Notes: a model not told the origin generated them from the sequence alone. A stretch of 64,000 nt of DNA from Cyclobacterium xiamenense (GCF_009467825.1 NZ_WIOK01000010.1:124001-188000); one strand, 5' to 3'. Counted from the stretch's first letter, positions 29,920 through 40,150 are shown. Numbers and translations are program-made.

Positions 29920-30528
29920 TTATTTGGAGGAGGTTATTTTTTCATAGTCCTTGAAAGTTTGAATAAAGGCTTTGCGTGCTTTCGGGTCGTCAAATACGGG
30001 GATCCAGCCTTTTTCCGTTTTGGCTTCGATGGAGGCCATATCCGCCAGTAGCCATTGGTAGAGCTTTTTAGCAGCTTTCAGGTGGGTCTGCCGATCTCCT
30101 GAGTGGATCCGTAGCGAATCCGCGATGGTTTCCAGGCCTTGGTGTGCCCGTAGCAATACGGGAGCGTTGGTTGCCAGCTTTCCTTTTGGCAGAACGAAGG
30201 GGACCACTGTCCTGTTGTTTTTTTGGACGATCAGATCCAGTTGAATACCCGATTTTGTGCTGTCCGGATCAAAATCCTCGTGGGTATAGCGTTCGATCAT
30301 TGCCTCTGGCAAATGAGCCGTACGGTAGTCTATTTTGCGAATGTTTTTAAAGTAGATCAGCCCTGCGTCGGAGGCGGTAAATTCAGCTTCTTCCCCGGAA
30401 TTGTCGGCCCTGTACTCGTTGAAAAACGAAAGCAGCAAAACCAGCCCGATGGAGATTGAGCCAAAGATCTTCAGGAGGCGGTACATTTCCCGGGTCATTT
30501 GGTCGGTATTGGCTGCGCTTTTTTTCAT
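29920..30528 (-). CDS. Membrane-anchored protein of unknown function
   Basis: This 202-residue protein has one N-terminal transmembrane anchor (FGSISIGLVLLLSFF, residues about 22-37). Its extracytoplasmic domain includes FTASDAGLIYFKNIRKIDY, a basic loop, and a helical C-terminus (KKLYQWLLADMASIEAK). No enzyme motif is visible. It is divergent from gltX across 130 bp. The open frame and domain layout are gene-like, but I cannot name a family. Confidence 0.65.
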   Translation of the reverse strand: MKKSAANTDQMTREMYRLLKIFGSISIGLVLLLSFFNEYRADNSGEEAEFTASDAGLIYFKNIRKIDYRTAHLPEAMIERYTHEDFDPDSTKSGIQLDLIVQKNNRTVVPFVLPKGKLATNAPVLLRAHQGLETIADSLRIHSGDRQTHLKAAKKLYQWLLADMASIEAKTEKGWIPVFDDPKARKAFIQTFKDYEKITSSK

Positions 30529-30624
30529 GATTTGCTATTGGTAACCGTATTTTGCCGAAGATGGTTTAGCTGAAAAACGAATAAGTCTTCCAGGGTTTAG
30601 GAGCCAAATTCCTTATTAATTGAC

Positions 30625-30632
30625 TATCTTTG
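30625..30632 (+). promoter_or_regulatory. -7 box of the gltX promoter
   Basis: TATCTTTG matches the Bacteroidota TAnnTTTG element and lies 28 bp upstream of the gltX ATG. A canonical TTTG at -33 is not evident. Confidence 0.5.
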
Positions 30633-30660
30633 CCCTCTTAAACGAAATCGACGGCTGTTT

Positions 30661-32196
30661 ATGAGTAACGAAGTACGCGTAAGATTTGCTCCTTCTCCTA
30701 CAGGAGCATTGCATATAGGTGGCGTAAGAACCGCCTTGTACAATTACCTTTTTGCCCGGAAACACGGCGGCAAGTTCTTGTTACGGATAGAAGATACCGA
30801 TCAAAACCGATACGTTCCCGGAGCCGAGGATTACATAAAGGATTCTCTGGACTGGATCGGGATCAATCCCGACGAGAGCCCCTGGAATCCGGGGGATTGT
30901 GGACCCTACCGGCAATCGGAACGTAAGTCCATGTACCGGGAGTACGCGGAGTACTTGCTTGAAAAGGGACATGCCTATTACGCGTTTGACACTTCCGAAG
31001 AGTTGGAAGCCATGCGGCAGCGGCTGACAGCTGCGCGTGTGGTTTCGCCCCAATACAATTCGATTACCCGAACGCAGATGAAAAATTCACTGACGCTGCC
31101 GGCCGATGAGGTGAAATCCCGGTTGGAGTCCGGTGAGCCCTATGTCATCCGTATCAAAATACCCCGAAAAGAGGAAGTCAGATTAAACGACATGGTACGG
31201 GGCTGGGTCATGGTGCATTCCAATTCCCTGGATGACAAGGTACTCATGAAGTCGGACGGAATGCCTACCTATCACCTGGCCAATATCGTAGACGATCACT
31301 TAATGGGCATCACGCACGTTATCCGGGGCGAAGAATGGCTGCCATCGGCACCCTTGCACGTGTTGCTTTACAGGTACCTGGGATGGGAAGACAGCATGCC
31401 CGAATTTGCCCATTTGCCCCTGCTATTGAAACCGGACGGCAACGGCAAACTTTCCAAAAGGGATGCCGAAAAACACGGCTTTCCCATCTTCCCGCTTAGC
31501 TGGAAGGACCCCAATTCCGGAGAATGGGTGGCAGGGTTTAAGGAAGCTGGCTACCTACCGGATGCATTTCTGAATTTTCTGGCATTTTTGGGTTGGAACC
31601 CAGGGGATCAACGGGAACTGTTCTCCGTGGAAGCGTTGGTAGACGCCTTTTCTATCGATCGTATCGGCAAGTCAGGCACCAAATTTGATATCAATAAAGC
31701 CAAATGGTATAACGAGCAGTACCTGCGAAAAAAATCCGATAAGGAACTTGCGGCGTATTTGTTGGAAGACCTACAAAAAGAGAACCTTTCCGTATCGGCG
31801 GAGAAAGCGGAAAAAATCGCTGCCGTAATGAAGGAACGAGCTACGTTTCCCAGCGATTTGTGGAGCGAAGGACGATTTATGCTGCTCGCACCGGAAGAAT
31901 TCGACGGGCAGGTAGTCGCCAAAAAATGGAATCAGGAGGCAATCACCGTGCTATCCGCCTACAGCAAAAACCTGCAGGAAGCAGAAGCGCCACTTACAGC
32001 GGAATCGGCCAAGGCACTCCTTGAATCTTCGGCCGAAGCCGAAGGCATCAAATTAGGCAAAGTGATGCAAGCGGTGCGCCTTGCCGTCACTGGTGTAGGC
32101 GCAGGGCCGGACTTGATGCAAATTTTTGAGATATTAGGTAAAGAGGAGTTGATCAAAAGAATCGAATTTGCGTTGAATAAGATAGACGCGGCTTAA
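30661..32196 (+). CDS. gltX: Glutamyl-tRNA synthetase
   Basis: GltX charges tRNA-Glu with glutamate in the cytoplasm. The 511-residue class I synthetase has the HIGH-type motif PTGALHIGGVRTALYNYLFAR near residue 12 and the KMSKS-type KLSKRD near residue 265. Between them lies the catalytic core with LLRIEDTDQNR and YHLANIVDDHLMGI. The C-terminal anticodon-binding region is normal in length. The start ATG follows a good -7 box. A small conserved gene at 32244 follows in the same direction. Confidence 0.98.
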   Translation: MSNEVRVRFAPSPTGALHIGGVRTALYNYLFARKHGGKFLLRIEDTDQNRYVPGAEDYIKDSLDWIGINPDESPWNPGDCGPYRQSERKSMYREYAEYLLEKGHAYYAFDTSEELEAMRQRLTAARVVSPQYNSITRTQMKNSLTLPADEVKSRLESGEPYVIRIKIPRKEEVRLNDMVRGWVMVHSNSLDDKVLMKSDGMPTYHLANIVDDHLMGITHVIRGEEWLPSAPLHVLLYRYLGWEDSMPEFAHLPLLLKPDGNGKLSKRDAEKHGFPIFPLSWKDPNSGEWVAGFKEAGYLPDAFLNFLAFLGWNPGDQRELFSVEALVDAFSIDRIGKSGTKFDINKAKWYNEQYLRKKSDKELAAYLLEDLQKENLSVSAEKAEKIAAVMKERATFPSDLWSEGRFMLLAPEEFDGQVVAKKWNQEAITVLSAYSKNLQEAEAPLTAESAKALLESSAEAEGIKLGKVMQAVRLAVTGVGAGPDLMQIFEILGKEELIKRIEFALNKIDAA

Positions 32197-32243
32197 TCTT
32201 TGTCGCGTCCAAGAAATGATATCGGAGTAAACGATAAAAAGCC

Positions 32244-32447
32244 ATGGCTAAAAAAAGCAAAAAGAAGGAGACACCGAAGGTAAACGAAGAGCTGGAAGGC
32301 TTCACCATGAACATCAATTCGTTTGGTGAAATTTCCAGTTCCTTTTCGATCGATAAAATCAACGAGTTTCTCAATAAAAATGTCGACGATAAAAAGTTGA
32401 GAGACCGGGAGGATTCCAAAAAGGATCCCAGCAAAGGAGATCACTAA
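32244..32447 (+). CDS. Small highly charged conserved protein
   Basis: This 67-residue protein begins MAKKSKKKETPKVNEELEGF, has a central NINSFGEISSSFSIDKINEFLNKNV and ends in a charged tail. There is no membrane segment or signal peptide. Its position just after gltX, 47 bp apart, suggests the same transcript. I recall similar short proteins beside gltX in related Bacteroidota, but no function is known. The even length and lack of stop codons support a real gene. Confidence 0.7.
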   Translation: MAKKSKKKETPKVNEELEGFTMNINSFGEISSSFSIDKINEFLNKNVDDKKLRDREDSKKDPSKGDH

Positions 32448-32472
32448 CGAAGGAGTTTCAACCAATTTTCCT

Positions 32473-33111
32473 ATGAAAATCCTCTGGCCGGTACTGTTCC
32501 TTTTTATTCTACTCTCCGGCAGTCTCCTGGCCCAAACCAGTGTGGGTTTCCGGGCGGGATACACCGAATCCAGCGCTAGCTACAGGGTCACGTTGGGCAG
32601 TTTTCCCAGGACCGTTACCGGGGTAGCTGCACCAACCTATTCGCTGGTCATCGAGCAGTTTTTTGAGAAGAACGCCGGCGCACAAGTAGAATTTCAACTC
32701 CTGACGACGGGCTACGCCGCCACCGATACCATCAATACGGGAAACGAAACGCAATTTGATTACCTAAAGATCCCGATTCTTTCCAACTTTTACCTGGGCA
32801 ATTCCGGAAGGTTTCACATCAAACTTGGCCCCCATATCGGCTACCTGCTGGATGCCAGGGATGTTAGCCGAGTGGTGGAGGGGGAGTTGGTTATCCCGAC
32901 CTACGGGCAGCCCGATGATCGACCCCGGAAAGTTATGTATGGCCTGACGGCCGGTGTGGGCCTCTCAAAATTGTTTGGAAAGCATACCCTGCAGGGTGAA
33001 GTACGCTACTCGTATGAATTTGGCCGGCCCGAATCGCAGGAACGGATTTTTGACATCAATTTTACCCAATTGGAATTCTCCCTGGCTTATCTTTTCCGGG
33101 TACTTGAATAG
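32473..33111 (+). CDS. Outer-membrane beta-barrel protein (PorT-like)
   Basis: This 212-residue protein has a signal peptide ending SGSLLAQ, then eight or so amphipathic beta strands (VGFRAGYTESSASYRVTLG, QVEFQLLTTGYAATD, FHIKLGPHIGYLLDARD) and ends SLAYLFRVLE. It fits the porin-family barrels common in Bacteroidota (PorT-like), but an exact role is not visible. It is 25 bp after the 32244 gene, same strand, so may share its transcript. The next genes are on the minus strand, beyond a strong terminator. Confidence 0.78.
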   Translation: MKILWPVLFLFILLSGSLLAQTSVGFRAGYTESSASYRVTLGSFPRTVTGVAAPTYSLVIEQFFEKNAGAQVEFQLLTTGYAATDTINTGNETQFDYLKIPILSNFYLGNSGRFHIKLGPHIGYLLDARDVSRVVEGELVIPTYGQPDDRPRKVMYGLTAGVGLSKLFGKHTLQGEVRYSYEFGRPESQERIFDINFTQLEFSLAYLFRVLE

Positions 33112-33260
33112 GGCCATCGTATTGGTCTGCCAAAAAAACGTCTCCCGAGTAAATACACTAGCATACGTAATAAGGTCAGAACAGCGGTCTATTTGCGCTA
33201 CCACCATTTCCCGGATAGGAGAGGTTTCAGCGATGGGTTTCCCAAGCTAGCAGAAACAAA

Positions 33261-33292
33261 AAACGCCATGCCCAGTTTTGGGCATGGCGTTT
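33261..33292. terminator. Perfect bidirectional terminator before susD
   Basis: AAACGCCATGCCCA (33261-33274) and TGGGCATGGCGTTT (33279-33292) form a perfect 14-bp stem around GTTT. T-rich tracts follow on both strands. It sits between the plus-strand barrel gene and the convergent susD gene and should stop transcription from both sides. Confidence 0.9.
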
Positions 33293-33313
33293 CTTTTTCA
33301 AAATTATCGCGGA

Positions 33314-34702
33314 TTAGTCCTCCGCGTAGATATCCCAGTTTACTTCCGACTGTGGATGCGGAAACTGACGAAATACGGTTCCCTGATCAAATGAGGTGTT
33401 GATCTCGTCCAATCGGTCGTACCGTCGTGCATCGATCCATCGGTGACCCCAGGGTTCCGCCCAGAGCGAATACCGTCGTTGATAGAGGATCTCGTCAATA
33501 AGGCTTTCCAGGTCGGTTGCTCCGGTATAGTCGCCAATTTCAGCGGCGTTGCGGATTACATTGATGGCCTCAACGGCAAGATCGGTCTGACCCAGCTGTG
33601 CATGCGCTTCGGCTTTCAACAAAATCAGCTCTTCATTCCGGATAAAAGGAATGGGCGTGGTGTTGGTTGGCCAGCGGTTGTCTTGATGGGTTCCCACCAG
33701 TGGTGTGGCATCTGTGGTAACGATGACCGGCTCCTCCCGTTCGAAAAACTTGGCCGCTACCCGTGCGTCACCCGGTGTAGCGTCTGCCAATACCGAAGGA
33801 TGGACCACAACAATGGTATTGATGGCAGCATCCCGGACATAAAACAGCGGATTAAACAAATCGGGAGCACCGGTATAAGGATGTGCCGGTCCGGCTTGCA
33901 AATCCCCGTCCATATCCATGAAGGAGTTATCCAGTGCATCAAGCACTCCCTGCCAGTCTTCCAGGTAAATATCGGTCCTGGCCAGGATCGCGTTGTTTAT
34001 TTCGCGGATACGATCCAGCGAAGTAAAGTCGGCAAAGCCAGAAGTAAGGGTGAGTGGAAAATCACCCGATCCCGCAGATGCCAACAACTGGTCTGCCTCT
34101 AGCAGTAGGGACTGCGCGTGACGTATCGCATCCTCGTAAGGAACGTAGGGGCCTGGATTGAGCGGGTCTTCCACATCGATCCGGATTCCATTTTCGTACA
34201 CAAAATTTGCGGGAATCATAAATTGGTAGCCCTGGATCATTCGGGCAAATCCCACGATAGCAGCCTGCTCTTCTGTGCTCAACACGGTCGTGTTCAACGT
34301 GGCCGAAACCAGGGTTTCCGCCTGCCGGATGGCCTGATAGGGGTTTGCCCAAGAGCCTCCACCCGTGGTACCGAAGCCAAAGTAGATTCGGTCCGGCACG
34401 CGACCGGCCTGCCCGAGCCAGTCGGTTTGGAAGCGGGGATCGGATCCGTTTAGGTACCAAATTTCCCGGCCGAAGGTATTCCAGGCCCGAGAAACGTTTT
34501 CCACATAGCCCCGGTGTCGGGATTCCAACCCGGTCACCAAAAACTGAATCTGGGACCGGCTGGCGTTTTCACTCACACTCCCCACGGAGGGGTTGTTGGG
34601 ATCATCGATTTGATCCAGTTCCAAAGGGTTGCAGCTGAAAAGGAGTAATCCGGCCACAACGCTCAATCCTATATATTTTTGAATGGTATGCATTGTTTTC
34701 AT
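33314..34702 (-). CDS. SusD/RagB family nutrient-binding lipoprotein
   Basis: This is the surface glycan- or nutrient-binding partner of the SusC transporter. The ATG at 34702 gives 462 residues with a lipobox LLLFSCNP at Cys24; a longer start at 34723 would overlap the susC stop. The SusD-like features are a RagB/SusD N-terminal region, helical repeats (ANPYQAIRQAETLVS, YEDAIRHAQSLLLEADQ) and the C-terminal EILYQRRYSLWAEPWGHRW motif. It lies 10 bp after susC in the same direction. No glycoside hydrolase or regulator is beside the pair. Confidence 0.93.
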   Translation of the reverse strand: MKTMHTIQKYIGLSVVAGLLLFSCNPLELDQIDDPNNPSVGSVSENASRSQIQFLVTGLESRHRGYVENVSRAWNTFGREIWYLNGSDPRFQTDWLGQAGRVPDRIYFGFGTTGGGSWANPYQAIRQAETLVSATLNTTVLSTEEQAAIVGFARMIQGYQFMIPANFVYENGIRIDVEDPLNPGPYVPYEDAIRHAQSLLLEADQLLASAGSGDFPLTLTSGFADFTSLDRIREINNAILARTDIYLEDWQGVLDALDNSFMDMDGDLQAGPAHPYTGAPDLFNPLFYVRDAAINTIVVVHPSVLADATPGDARVAAKFFEREEPVIVTTDATPLVGTHQDNRWPTNTTPIPFIRNEELILLKAEAHAQLGQTDLAVEAINVIRNAAEIGDYTGATDLESLIDEILYQRRYSLWAEPWGHRWIDARRYDRLDEINTSFDQGTVFRQFPHPQSEVNWDIYAED

Positions 34703-34712
34703 CAGTTTAGGA

Positions 34713-37685
34713 TTAAAAATCAAGATTTACGTGAAAGAAAATCCTTCTTGGCGTTGGATAGGGAGCGATGTCTACGTTATTGGCCACCGACTGTGCACCA
34801 AAGGTGGAGGTCTCCGGATCGTATCCCTGGTAATCCGTAAATAGGAAAGCATTGTTCACAGACATTCCGAAACGTACCCCTTCCAGCGCATTTCCAAACG
34901 TATTCGTCAACGCAGCCTTTGGTAGGGTGTAGTACAAGCCGATTTCCCTTACTTTGACGAAAGAAGCATCCTGTACCCATCGGCCGGCGTTATTATACGG
35001 CTCTGGCGGACGTTGCCTTCCGTTGGGGATTCCGTCTCCGTTATCATCCCCAAACCATCCATTGGTCGTTCCTCCGGCATCTGAGAGGAAGGAGGTAAGG
35101 TTGATGTTTTCGCCCCCTTGTCTCCATTCCACCAGGAAGGACAACTCCAGGTTGTTGTAAATCCGTAGGACATTGTATGCGGAGGCATTGAACTTAGGCT
35201 GGGCATTTCCCCAAACCGTAAATCCACTTGGGTGATTCGGATCGGCTGGTGTACCGACGATGGTAGTCGGGGCAAAGCCTTCCGCGTAGTAGAATGTGCC
35301 CAGAGCGGGGCCAAAACCGCCCAAGGTATACTGAGGGATGCCCAGACGGGTCATGTTTACCCGGTTTTGCCAATACATGATTCGGGAAAACCAGTTGAAA
35401 TTCCCGCGATCCACTACCGTACCTGATAGGCTCAATTCCAAACCCTTGTTTTGTAATTCCGCCTCGTTACTCGGAGTGGTATTTACTCCGGTAGACGGCG
35501 CCAGGTTGAGGTTCTGAATGTTATTTTGCGTGTTCTTGATGTAATAGGTGGCCTCCAGCGAGAATCGGTTGTTTAGCAAGCCAAGATCCACACCGAATTC
35601 CAATTCAGTGGCTGTTTCGGGCCGGATCTCGGTGTTTCCGATTTGCGTGCCTACTACAGAACCCAACAGCCCGCCAATATTGGCCCCTTGAAGCCGGGTA
35701 AACGTGTTTCCAAATTCCACTGGTCCTGCAGTCTCTCCATAGGCAATTCTAGGTTTCAATTGAGTAAGTACGGAGGAATTCCAGAAATCGAAATTGGCTA
35801 CGTTAAATGCTACCGAGGCGCGCGGAAAGGCATAGTACTGGTTGGGATCGCCGTTTAGGGTAGATTTGTCCCAACGCACCCCGACGGTACCGATGATCTT
35901 GTCTTCAAAATTAGCCTCTTGCTGGACAAATACACCCGCTTCCTGTACCTCGCTATTGAATTGATCTACGATCTCTTGGATCGAAGCTTGCCGCAAGTTG
36001 GTTTGTCCGGGTACCAGGCCTCTGCCTCGGTTAAATAGGGAACTGTTGGTAAAATCCAAACGAACCATGCCCGCCTGGGAGTTCATGTTGACTTTACCCC
36101 AGTTGAAATTGTAAACCAAGGCCGCCTGGAAGTTGGTGTTGAAGCTTTCCTGCTTTCCCCAGAAGGCATCGCCAGGGTTTGCCTGACCTCGCTGAAACTG
36201 CAAAAACTCGGGCAGGTAAACCAAGGTGGAGTTTTGGTAAAAATCAAACCCTCCGGCCACGTTGGCCCGCAAGAAGCTATTGCTGGTTCGTAGTAGGTCC
36301 ACATCCAGGTTGAAAGCCTGCACAAATCGCTGCACATCGGAGTCGTTGACGGCATTATCAGTTACCGCTATTGGGTTTTCGCCGAAATACGGGTTGACCG
36401 GGTAGTTTCCATTTTCATCGGGTCGCAGGTCGAAATAGTTCGGTACATACGCAATGTTGTAGCCAATACTTGCTCCTGTGTTGTTTTGGTTACCGGTGAA
36501 GCCCCGCTGTGTATTCGATTTGATGTAATTGGAAGACACCCCCAATTTAATGTTATCCGTGATATTGTGGTCCAGGTTGGCTCGCAAAGAAAAGCGATCG
36601 AAACCGGTATTTTTTACGGTTCCGTCCTCTGAATTGATGTTTCCGGACACGAAAAACTTCGTCTTCTCGTCACCACCAGATACGGTAAGGCGGGTATTGC
36701 TCAAGACGGCGGTATTGTTGTAAAAATAGTCTTCGTAATCGATGGTGCCGGTCGATTCCCTGAACCGTTGAAGTTCGGTAGGTCGCCGGTTTTCCGGGAA
36801 AAAGGTGTTGATTTTTTCTTCACTCCAACCATCCACGCCGAGCAAACGCAAAGGTTGCGCAAAGCCAATGTCCTGAGCCAGCGATACCTTTGTCCTACCC
36901 TCGGATCCTCTTTTGGTGGTGATGATGATTACACCGGCGTTAGCCCGGGTTCCGTAGATGGCTGCCGCGGAAGGACCTTTCAGCACTTCAATGGATTCGA
37001 TATCCGCAGGATTCAGGTCGGCAAGTCGGTTGGCGCCGTCGTCCTGATTGGAACCCCCTGCACCGGTCACCGTCGCACGTCCGGTACGTTGAAAGGAGTT
37101 ATTGATGTACACCCCGTCCAGAATGATCAGTGGCTGTGAAGCGCCGATCAAGCTGGAAATTCCCCGCAACTGAATGGAAAGGCCCCCTCCTGGGGCACCG
37201 CCGTTGGAGCGGATATTGGCACCTGCTACTTTACCATATAACGCACCATCTGTGGTTTGGATCGTCGTTGTTCCCGTTAGTTCTCTGGAGGAGACGGAGG
37301 ACACGGCGTTGGCGAGGTTGGAACGCTTGACCGTGGAAGCAAGGCCCGTCACAACTACCTCTTCCAGGTTGGTTGCGTCTTCTTTTAGGGATACTTCTAG
37401 CGAGGTATTGTTTCCTGGACTTACGTCAACATTCTGACTGAGATAGCCGAGCGAAGAAATGATCAGCGTGGCCGGTGAATTGTCATCAAAGTTCAGGTTA
37501 AACCTGCCATCCAGGTCGGTGACGGTGCCTTTTGTGGTATTTTGGACCAGGATACTGGCCCCAATCATGGGGTCTCCCGTCCGCTCATCGGTGACTACGC
37601 CCGACACGCTGTACTGTGCATGTGTCCAGCCCATACTGAGTAGGGATAGGAACATGACCAATGAAAATCGGTAAATGTTACGCAT
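34713..37685 (-). CDS. SusC/RagA family TonB-linked outer-membrane transporter
   Basis: This 990-residue outer-membrane importer has a signal peptide (to about residue 23, GWTHAQ) and a carboxypeptidase-like regulatory domain (residues about 25-110, SVSGVVTDERTGDPMIGA). The TonB plug domain (VVVTGLASTVKRSNLANAVS onward) comes next, then a C-terminal barrel ending PTPRRIFFHVNLDF. It forms a SusCD pair with the downstream lipoprotein for TonB-driven uptake of an oligosaccharide or other nutrient. The substrate is not indicated, since the flanking genes are housekeeping. A weak TAGTTTTG box lies upstream at 37779-37786. Confidence 0.96.
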   Translation of the reverse strand: MRNIYRFSLVMFLSLLSMGWTHAQYSVSGVVTDERTGDPMIGASILVQNTTKGTVTDLDGRFNLNFDDNSPATLIISSLGYLSQNVDVSPGNNTSLEVSLKEDATNLEEVVVTGLASTVKRSNLANAVSSVSSRELTGTTTIQTTDGALYGKVAGANIRSNGGAPGGGLSIQLRGISSLIGASQPLIILDGVYINNSFQRTGRATVTGAGGSNQDDGANRLADLNPADIESIEVLKGPSAAAIYGTRANAGVIIITTKRGSEGRTKVSLAQDIGFAQPLRLLGVDGWSEEKINTFFPENRRPTELQRFRESTGTIDYEDYFYNNTAVLSNTRLTVSGGDEKTKFFVSGNINSEDGTVKNTGFDRFSLRANLDHNITDNIKLGVSSNYIKSNTQRGFTGNQNNTGASIGYNIAYVPNYFDLRPDENGNYPVNPYFGENPIAVTDNAVNDSDVQRFVQAFNLDVDLLRTSNSFLRANVAGGFDFYQNSTLVYLPEFLQFQRGQANPGDAFWGKQESFNTNFQAALVYNFNWGKVNMNSQAGMVRLDFTNSSLFNRGRGLVPGQTNLRQASIQEIVDQFNSEVQEAGVFVQQEANFEDKIIGTVGVRWDKSTLNGDPNQYYAFPRASVAFNVANFDFWNSSVLTQLKPRIAYGETAGPVEFGNTFTRLQGANIGGLLGSVVGTQIGNTEIRPETATELEFGVDLGLLNNRFSLEATYYIKNTQNNIQNLNLAPSTGVNTTPSNEAELQNKGLELSLSGTVVDRGNFNWFSRIMYWQNRVNMTRLGIPQYTLGGFGPALGTFYYAEGFAPTTIVGTPADPNHPSGFTVWGNAQPKFNASAYNVLRIYNNLELSFLVEWRQGGENINLTSFLSDAGGTTNGWFGDDNGDGIPNGRQRPPEPYNNAGRWVQDASFVKVREIGLYYTLPKAALTNTFGNALEGVRFGMSVNNAFLFTDYQGYDPETSTFGAQSVANNVDIAPYPTPRRIFFHVNLDF

Positions 37686-37999
37686 AGAATTAAGTTTAGA
37701 TTAAGGTTAATACGTTTTAGGCAATCCGGGTTTTTTCTTTTACAAGTAATAATTAGTTAGTTGTTCTTGGAATTTCGACAAAACTATTCATTTTGTTTTG
37801 AATTATTGTGGTAGGAGGCCCAACATGTTTTAGCTAACTAAAGCCAAAAGAATATGAAATTGTTTCCATCGGTGGTGAAAATTACTGTAGATTCGGTTTG
37901 GCCTATTCAGTTAAAGGTGAAAGAACGTTCAAAATAATGGCGGAGTTTCGTTTTTTTCTGAAAAAAATGGCAGGCAAAGGAAAAAAAGAAAGCGGATCT
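37686..37999. other. Intergenic region, about 310 bp, upstream of susC
   Basis: This region carries the leader of susC. A -7-like TAGTTTTG on the minus strand (complement of 37779-37786) is the only promoter candidate, and no good TTTG lies at -33. Nothing else was recognised. Confidence 0.4.
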
Positions 38000-38932
38000 T
38001 TACGAAAGGCTGCTGCGGATGAATTTTATCGTTCGTTGCAGCCCTTCCCACTTGCTGCGTTTCAACGCCGACTTTTTAAAAATCCGGTCGAAGGTTTCTT
38101 TGGTCATTTCCTCCCAGTCAAGGGATTTCAGCTCCGGATGGGGTAAAAATTCCGATTCCTGATGAGGTTTGGAGAAACGATTCCAGGGACATACATCCTG
38201 GCAGATATCACAGCCAAAGGCCCAGTTTTCCATCTTTCCCTTAAATTCGGATGGGATTTCTTCTTTTAGCTCGATCGTCAGGTAAGAAATGCATTTGGAG
38301 GCATCCAGCAGGTTGGGCTGAAGAATCGCATCCGTAGGACAGGCATCAATGCATCGGGTACAGGTCCCGCAATAATCTTTGGTAACGGGCGTGTCGTAGT
38401 GCAGAGGTAAATCAATGATCAATTCTGCCAAAAAAAAGAAACTCCCCTTTTGTTGATTCAGTAGTAAACTGTTTTTGCCCGTCCAGCCCAAACCGGCCTT
38501 TTGGGCCCATTGTCGTTCCATTACCGGTGCGCTGTCTACAAATACCCGGCCGTTGATTTCCCCGATTTCTTCGCGTAGGAGGGAAAGGAGATCCTTCAAT
38601 TTGTCTTTGATGACAAAATGGTAATCCTTTCCGTAGGCGTATTTGGCGATTTTTAAGTCCTCCCTGCCTTCCGGGAGGCGGTTTGGAGGATAATAATTGT
38701 ACATTAGGCTGATCACCGACTGGGCATCGTCCACAAGCTTGCGGGGATCCAGGCGTTTGTCAAAATGGTTGGCCATGTAGGCCATTTTTCCGTGGTAATT
38801 ATTGTTTAGCCAGGATTCTAGCTTTGGTGCTTCTGCCTCGAGAAATTCCGCCTTTGCGATGCCGCAAAAATCAAATCCCAATTTCCGGGCAGCATCTTTG
38901 ATTAGCTGGCTGTTCTTTTCCCTGTTTTGCAT
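38000..38932 (-). CDS. queG: Epoxyqueuosine reductase
   Basis: QueG reduces epoxyqueuosine to queuosine in the wobble position of tRNAs, using cobalamin and two [4Fe-4S] clusters. The 310-residue product shows two cluster motifs: [16 protein letters not shown], and [12 protein letters not shown] near the C-terminus. [20 protein letters not shown] is a family motif near the cobalamin site. It follows ruvB by 23 bp in the same direction, so is likely co-transcribed. Its length is at the short end of the family, without a C-terminal HEAT extension. Confidence 0.95.
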   Translation of the reverse strand: MQNREKNSQLIKDAARKLGFDFCGIAKAEFLEAEAPKLESWLNNNYHGKMAYMANHFDKRLDPRKLVDDAQSVISLMYNYYPPNRLPEGREDLKIAKYAYGKDYHFVIKDKLKDLLSLLREEIGEINGRVFVDSAPVMERQWAQKAGLGWTGKNSLLLNQQKGSFFFLAELIIDLPLHYDTPVTKDYCGTCTRCIDACPTDAILQPNLLDASKCISYLTIELKEEIPSEFKGKMENWAFGCDICQDVCPWNRFSKPHQESEFLPHPELKSLDWEEMTKETFDRIFKKSALKRSKWEGLQRTIKFIRSSLS

Positions 38933-38955
38933 GGCGTCAACATCTCAAGAGGAGG

Positions 38956-39993
38956 CTATACATCAAAAAGGCTTCCGGACTGCCCACCAAAATCCGGTTT
39001 TAGCTTCAAATGTTGGTAGGCCAGTTCGGTGGCGGTTCTTCCCCGGCTGGTTCGTTTGAGGTACCCTTCCTGAATCAGAAAGGGCTCGTATACCTCCTCA
39101 ATGGTTTCTGCTTCCTCTCCGCAGGCAGTAGCAATGGTGGAGAGGCCTACCGGGCCTCCGCTGAATTTCTTTATGATGGTGGTCAGGATGCGGTTATCCA
39201 TTTCGTCCAGACCATTTTCATCCACGTCCAACGCGTTGAGGGCAATTTTTGCGATCTCCATGCTGATCCTTCCGTCTCCTTTTATTTCTGCAAAGTCCCG
39301 CGTTCTACGTAGCAAGGTATTGGCAATACGTGGGGTGCCCCGGCTCCTTCGCGCGATTTCGAAGGCTGCCTCCTCATCGAGAGGCGTGCCCAAAATGGAC
39401 GCTGACCGTTTGACGATGGTGCAGAGAAGCGCTGCGTCGTAGTACTCCAGTCGGGCGTTGATCCCAAATCGGGCTCTCAATGGAGAAGTAAGCAGCCCGG
39501 ACCGGGTGGTCGCTCCCACCAGCGTAAAGGGATTCAGGCTGATCTGCACCGATCGGGCGTTGGGACCCGAATCCAGCATGATGTCAATTCGGAAATCCTC
39601 CATCGCCGAATACAGGTATTCTTCCACGATGGGATTGAGCCGATGAATTTCATCAATGAAAAGGACATCTCCATCTTCGAGATTGGTCAACAGGCCGGCC
39701 AGGTCCGAGGGTTTGTCCAGTACGGGTCCGGAGGTGATCTTCAGGCTGGATTCCAGTTCATTGGCAATGATGTGGCTTAAGGTGGTTTTTCCCAAGCCAG
39801 GAGGGCCATGAAGCAAGACGTGATCCAGAGACTCTCCTCGTTTCTTTGCGGCCAAAACAAAGATTTTGATATTTTCCACGGTTTTGTGCTGACCGGTAAA
39901 GTCTTCGAAACTCAAGGGCCGCAGGGCTTTTTCAATCTCTTTGTCCCCGGGGCTGAGGCTGTTTTGGTCACCACGCAGATAGTCTTCTCTCAT
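38956..39993 (-). CDS. ruvB: Holliday junction DNA helicase RuvB
   Basis: RuvB is the hexameric AAA+ motor that drives branch migration of Holliday junctions with RuvA. The 345-residue protein has [12 protein letters not shown] at the N-terminus, Walker [10 protein letters not shown] at residues 63-71, Walker [10 protein letters not shown], and the C-terminal winged-helix domain ([21 protein letters not shown]). ruvA and ruvC are not adjacent, which is common in Bacteroidota. A TATATTTG -7 box lies about 20 bp upstream on its strand, and queG follows. Confidence 0.98.
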   Translation of the reverse strand: MREDYLRGDQNSLSPGDKEIEKALRPLSFEDFTGQHKTVENIKIFVLAAKKRGESLDHVLLHGPPGLGKTTLSHIIANELESSLKITSGPVLDKPSDLAGLLTNLEDGDVLFIDEIHRLNPIVEEYLYSAMEDFRIDIMLDSGPNARSVQISLNPFTLVGATTRSGLLTSPLRARFGINARLEYYDAALLCTIVKRSASILGTPLDEEAAFEIARRSRGTPRIANTLLRRTRDFAEIKGDGRISMEIAKIALNALDVDENGLDEMDNRILTTIIKKFSGGPVGLSTIATACGEEAETIEEVYEPFLIQEGYLKRTSRGRTATELAYQHLKLKPDFGGQSGSLFDV

Positions 39994-40012
39994 AGTCGCT
40001 CGCTAATAGGTA

Positions 40013-40020
40013 CAAATATA
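40013..40020 (-). promoter_or_regulatory. -7 box upstream of ruvB
   Basis: On the minus strand this reads TATATTTG, matching TAnnTTTG, 19 bp before the ruvB start. No clear TTTG was found at -33, so the promoter is tentative. Confidence 0.45.
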
Positions 40021-40150
40021 AATAAAATGATGCGTTTTTTAGCTGCCGGCTGCGGATACCTCCCGCCCCGACCGGGGGATATTGGGGAAATAGTAGGCGC
40101 AATTGGAAAATAAGAATTAACTTTCGGAAAAATAAAACAGGCATCGTTTT

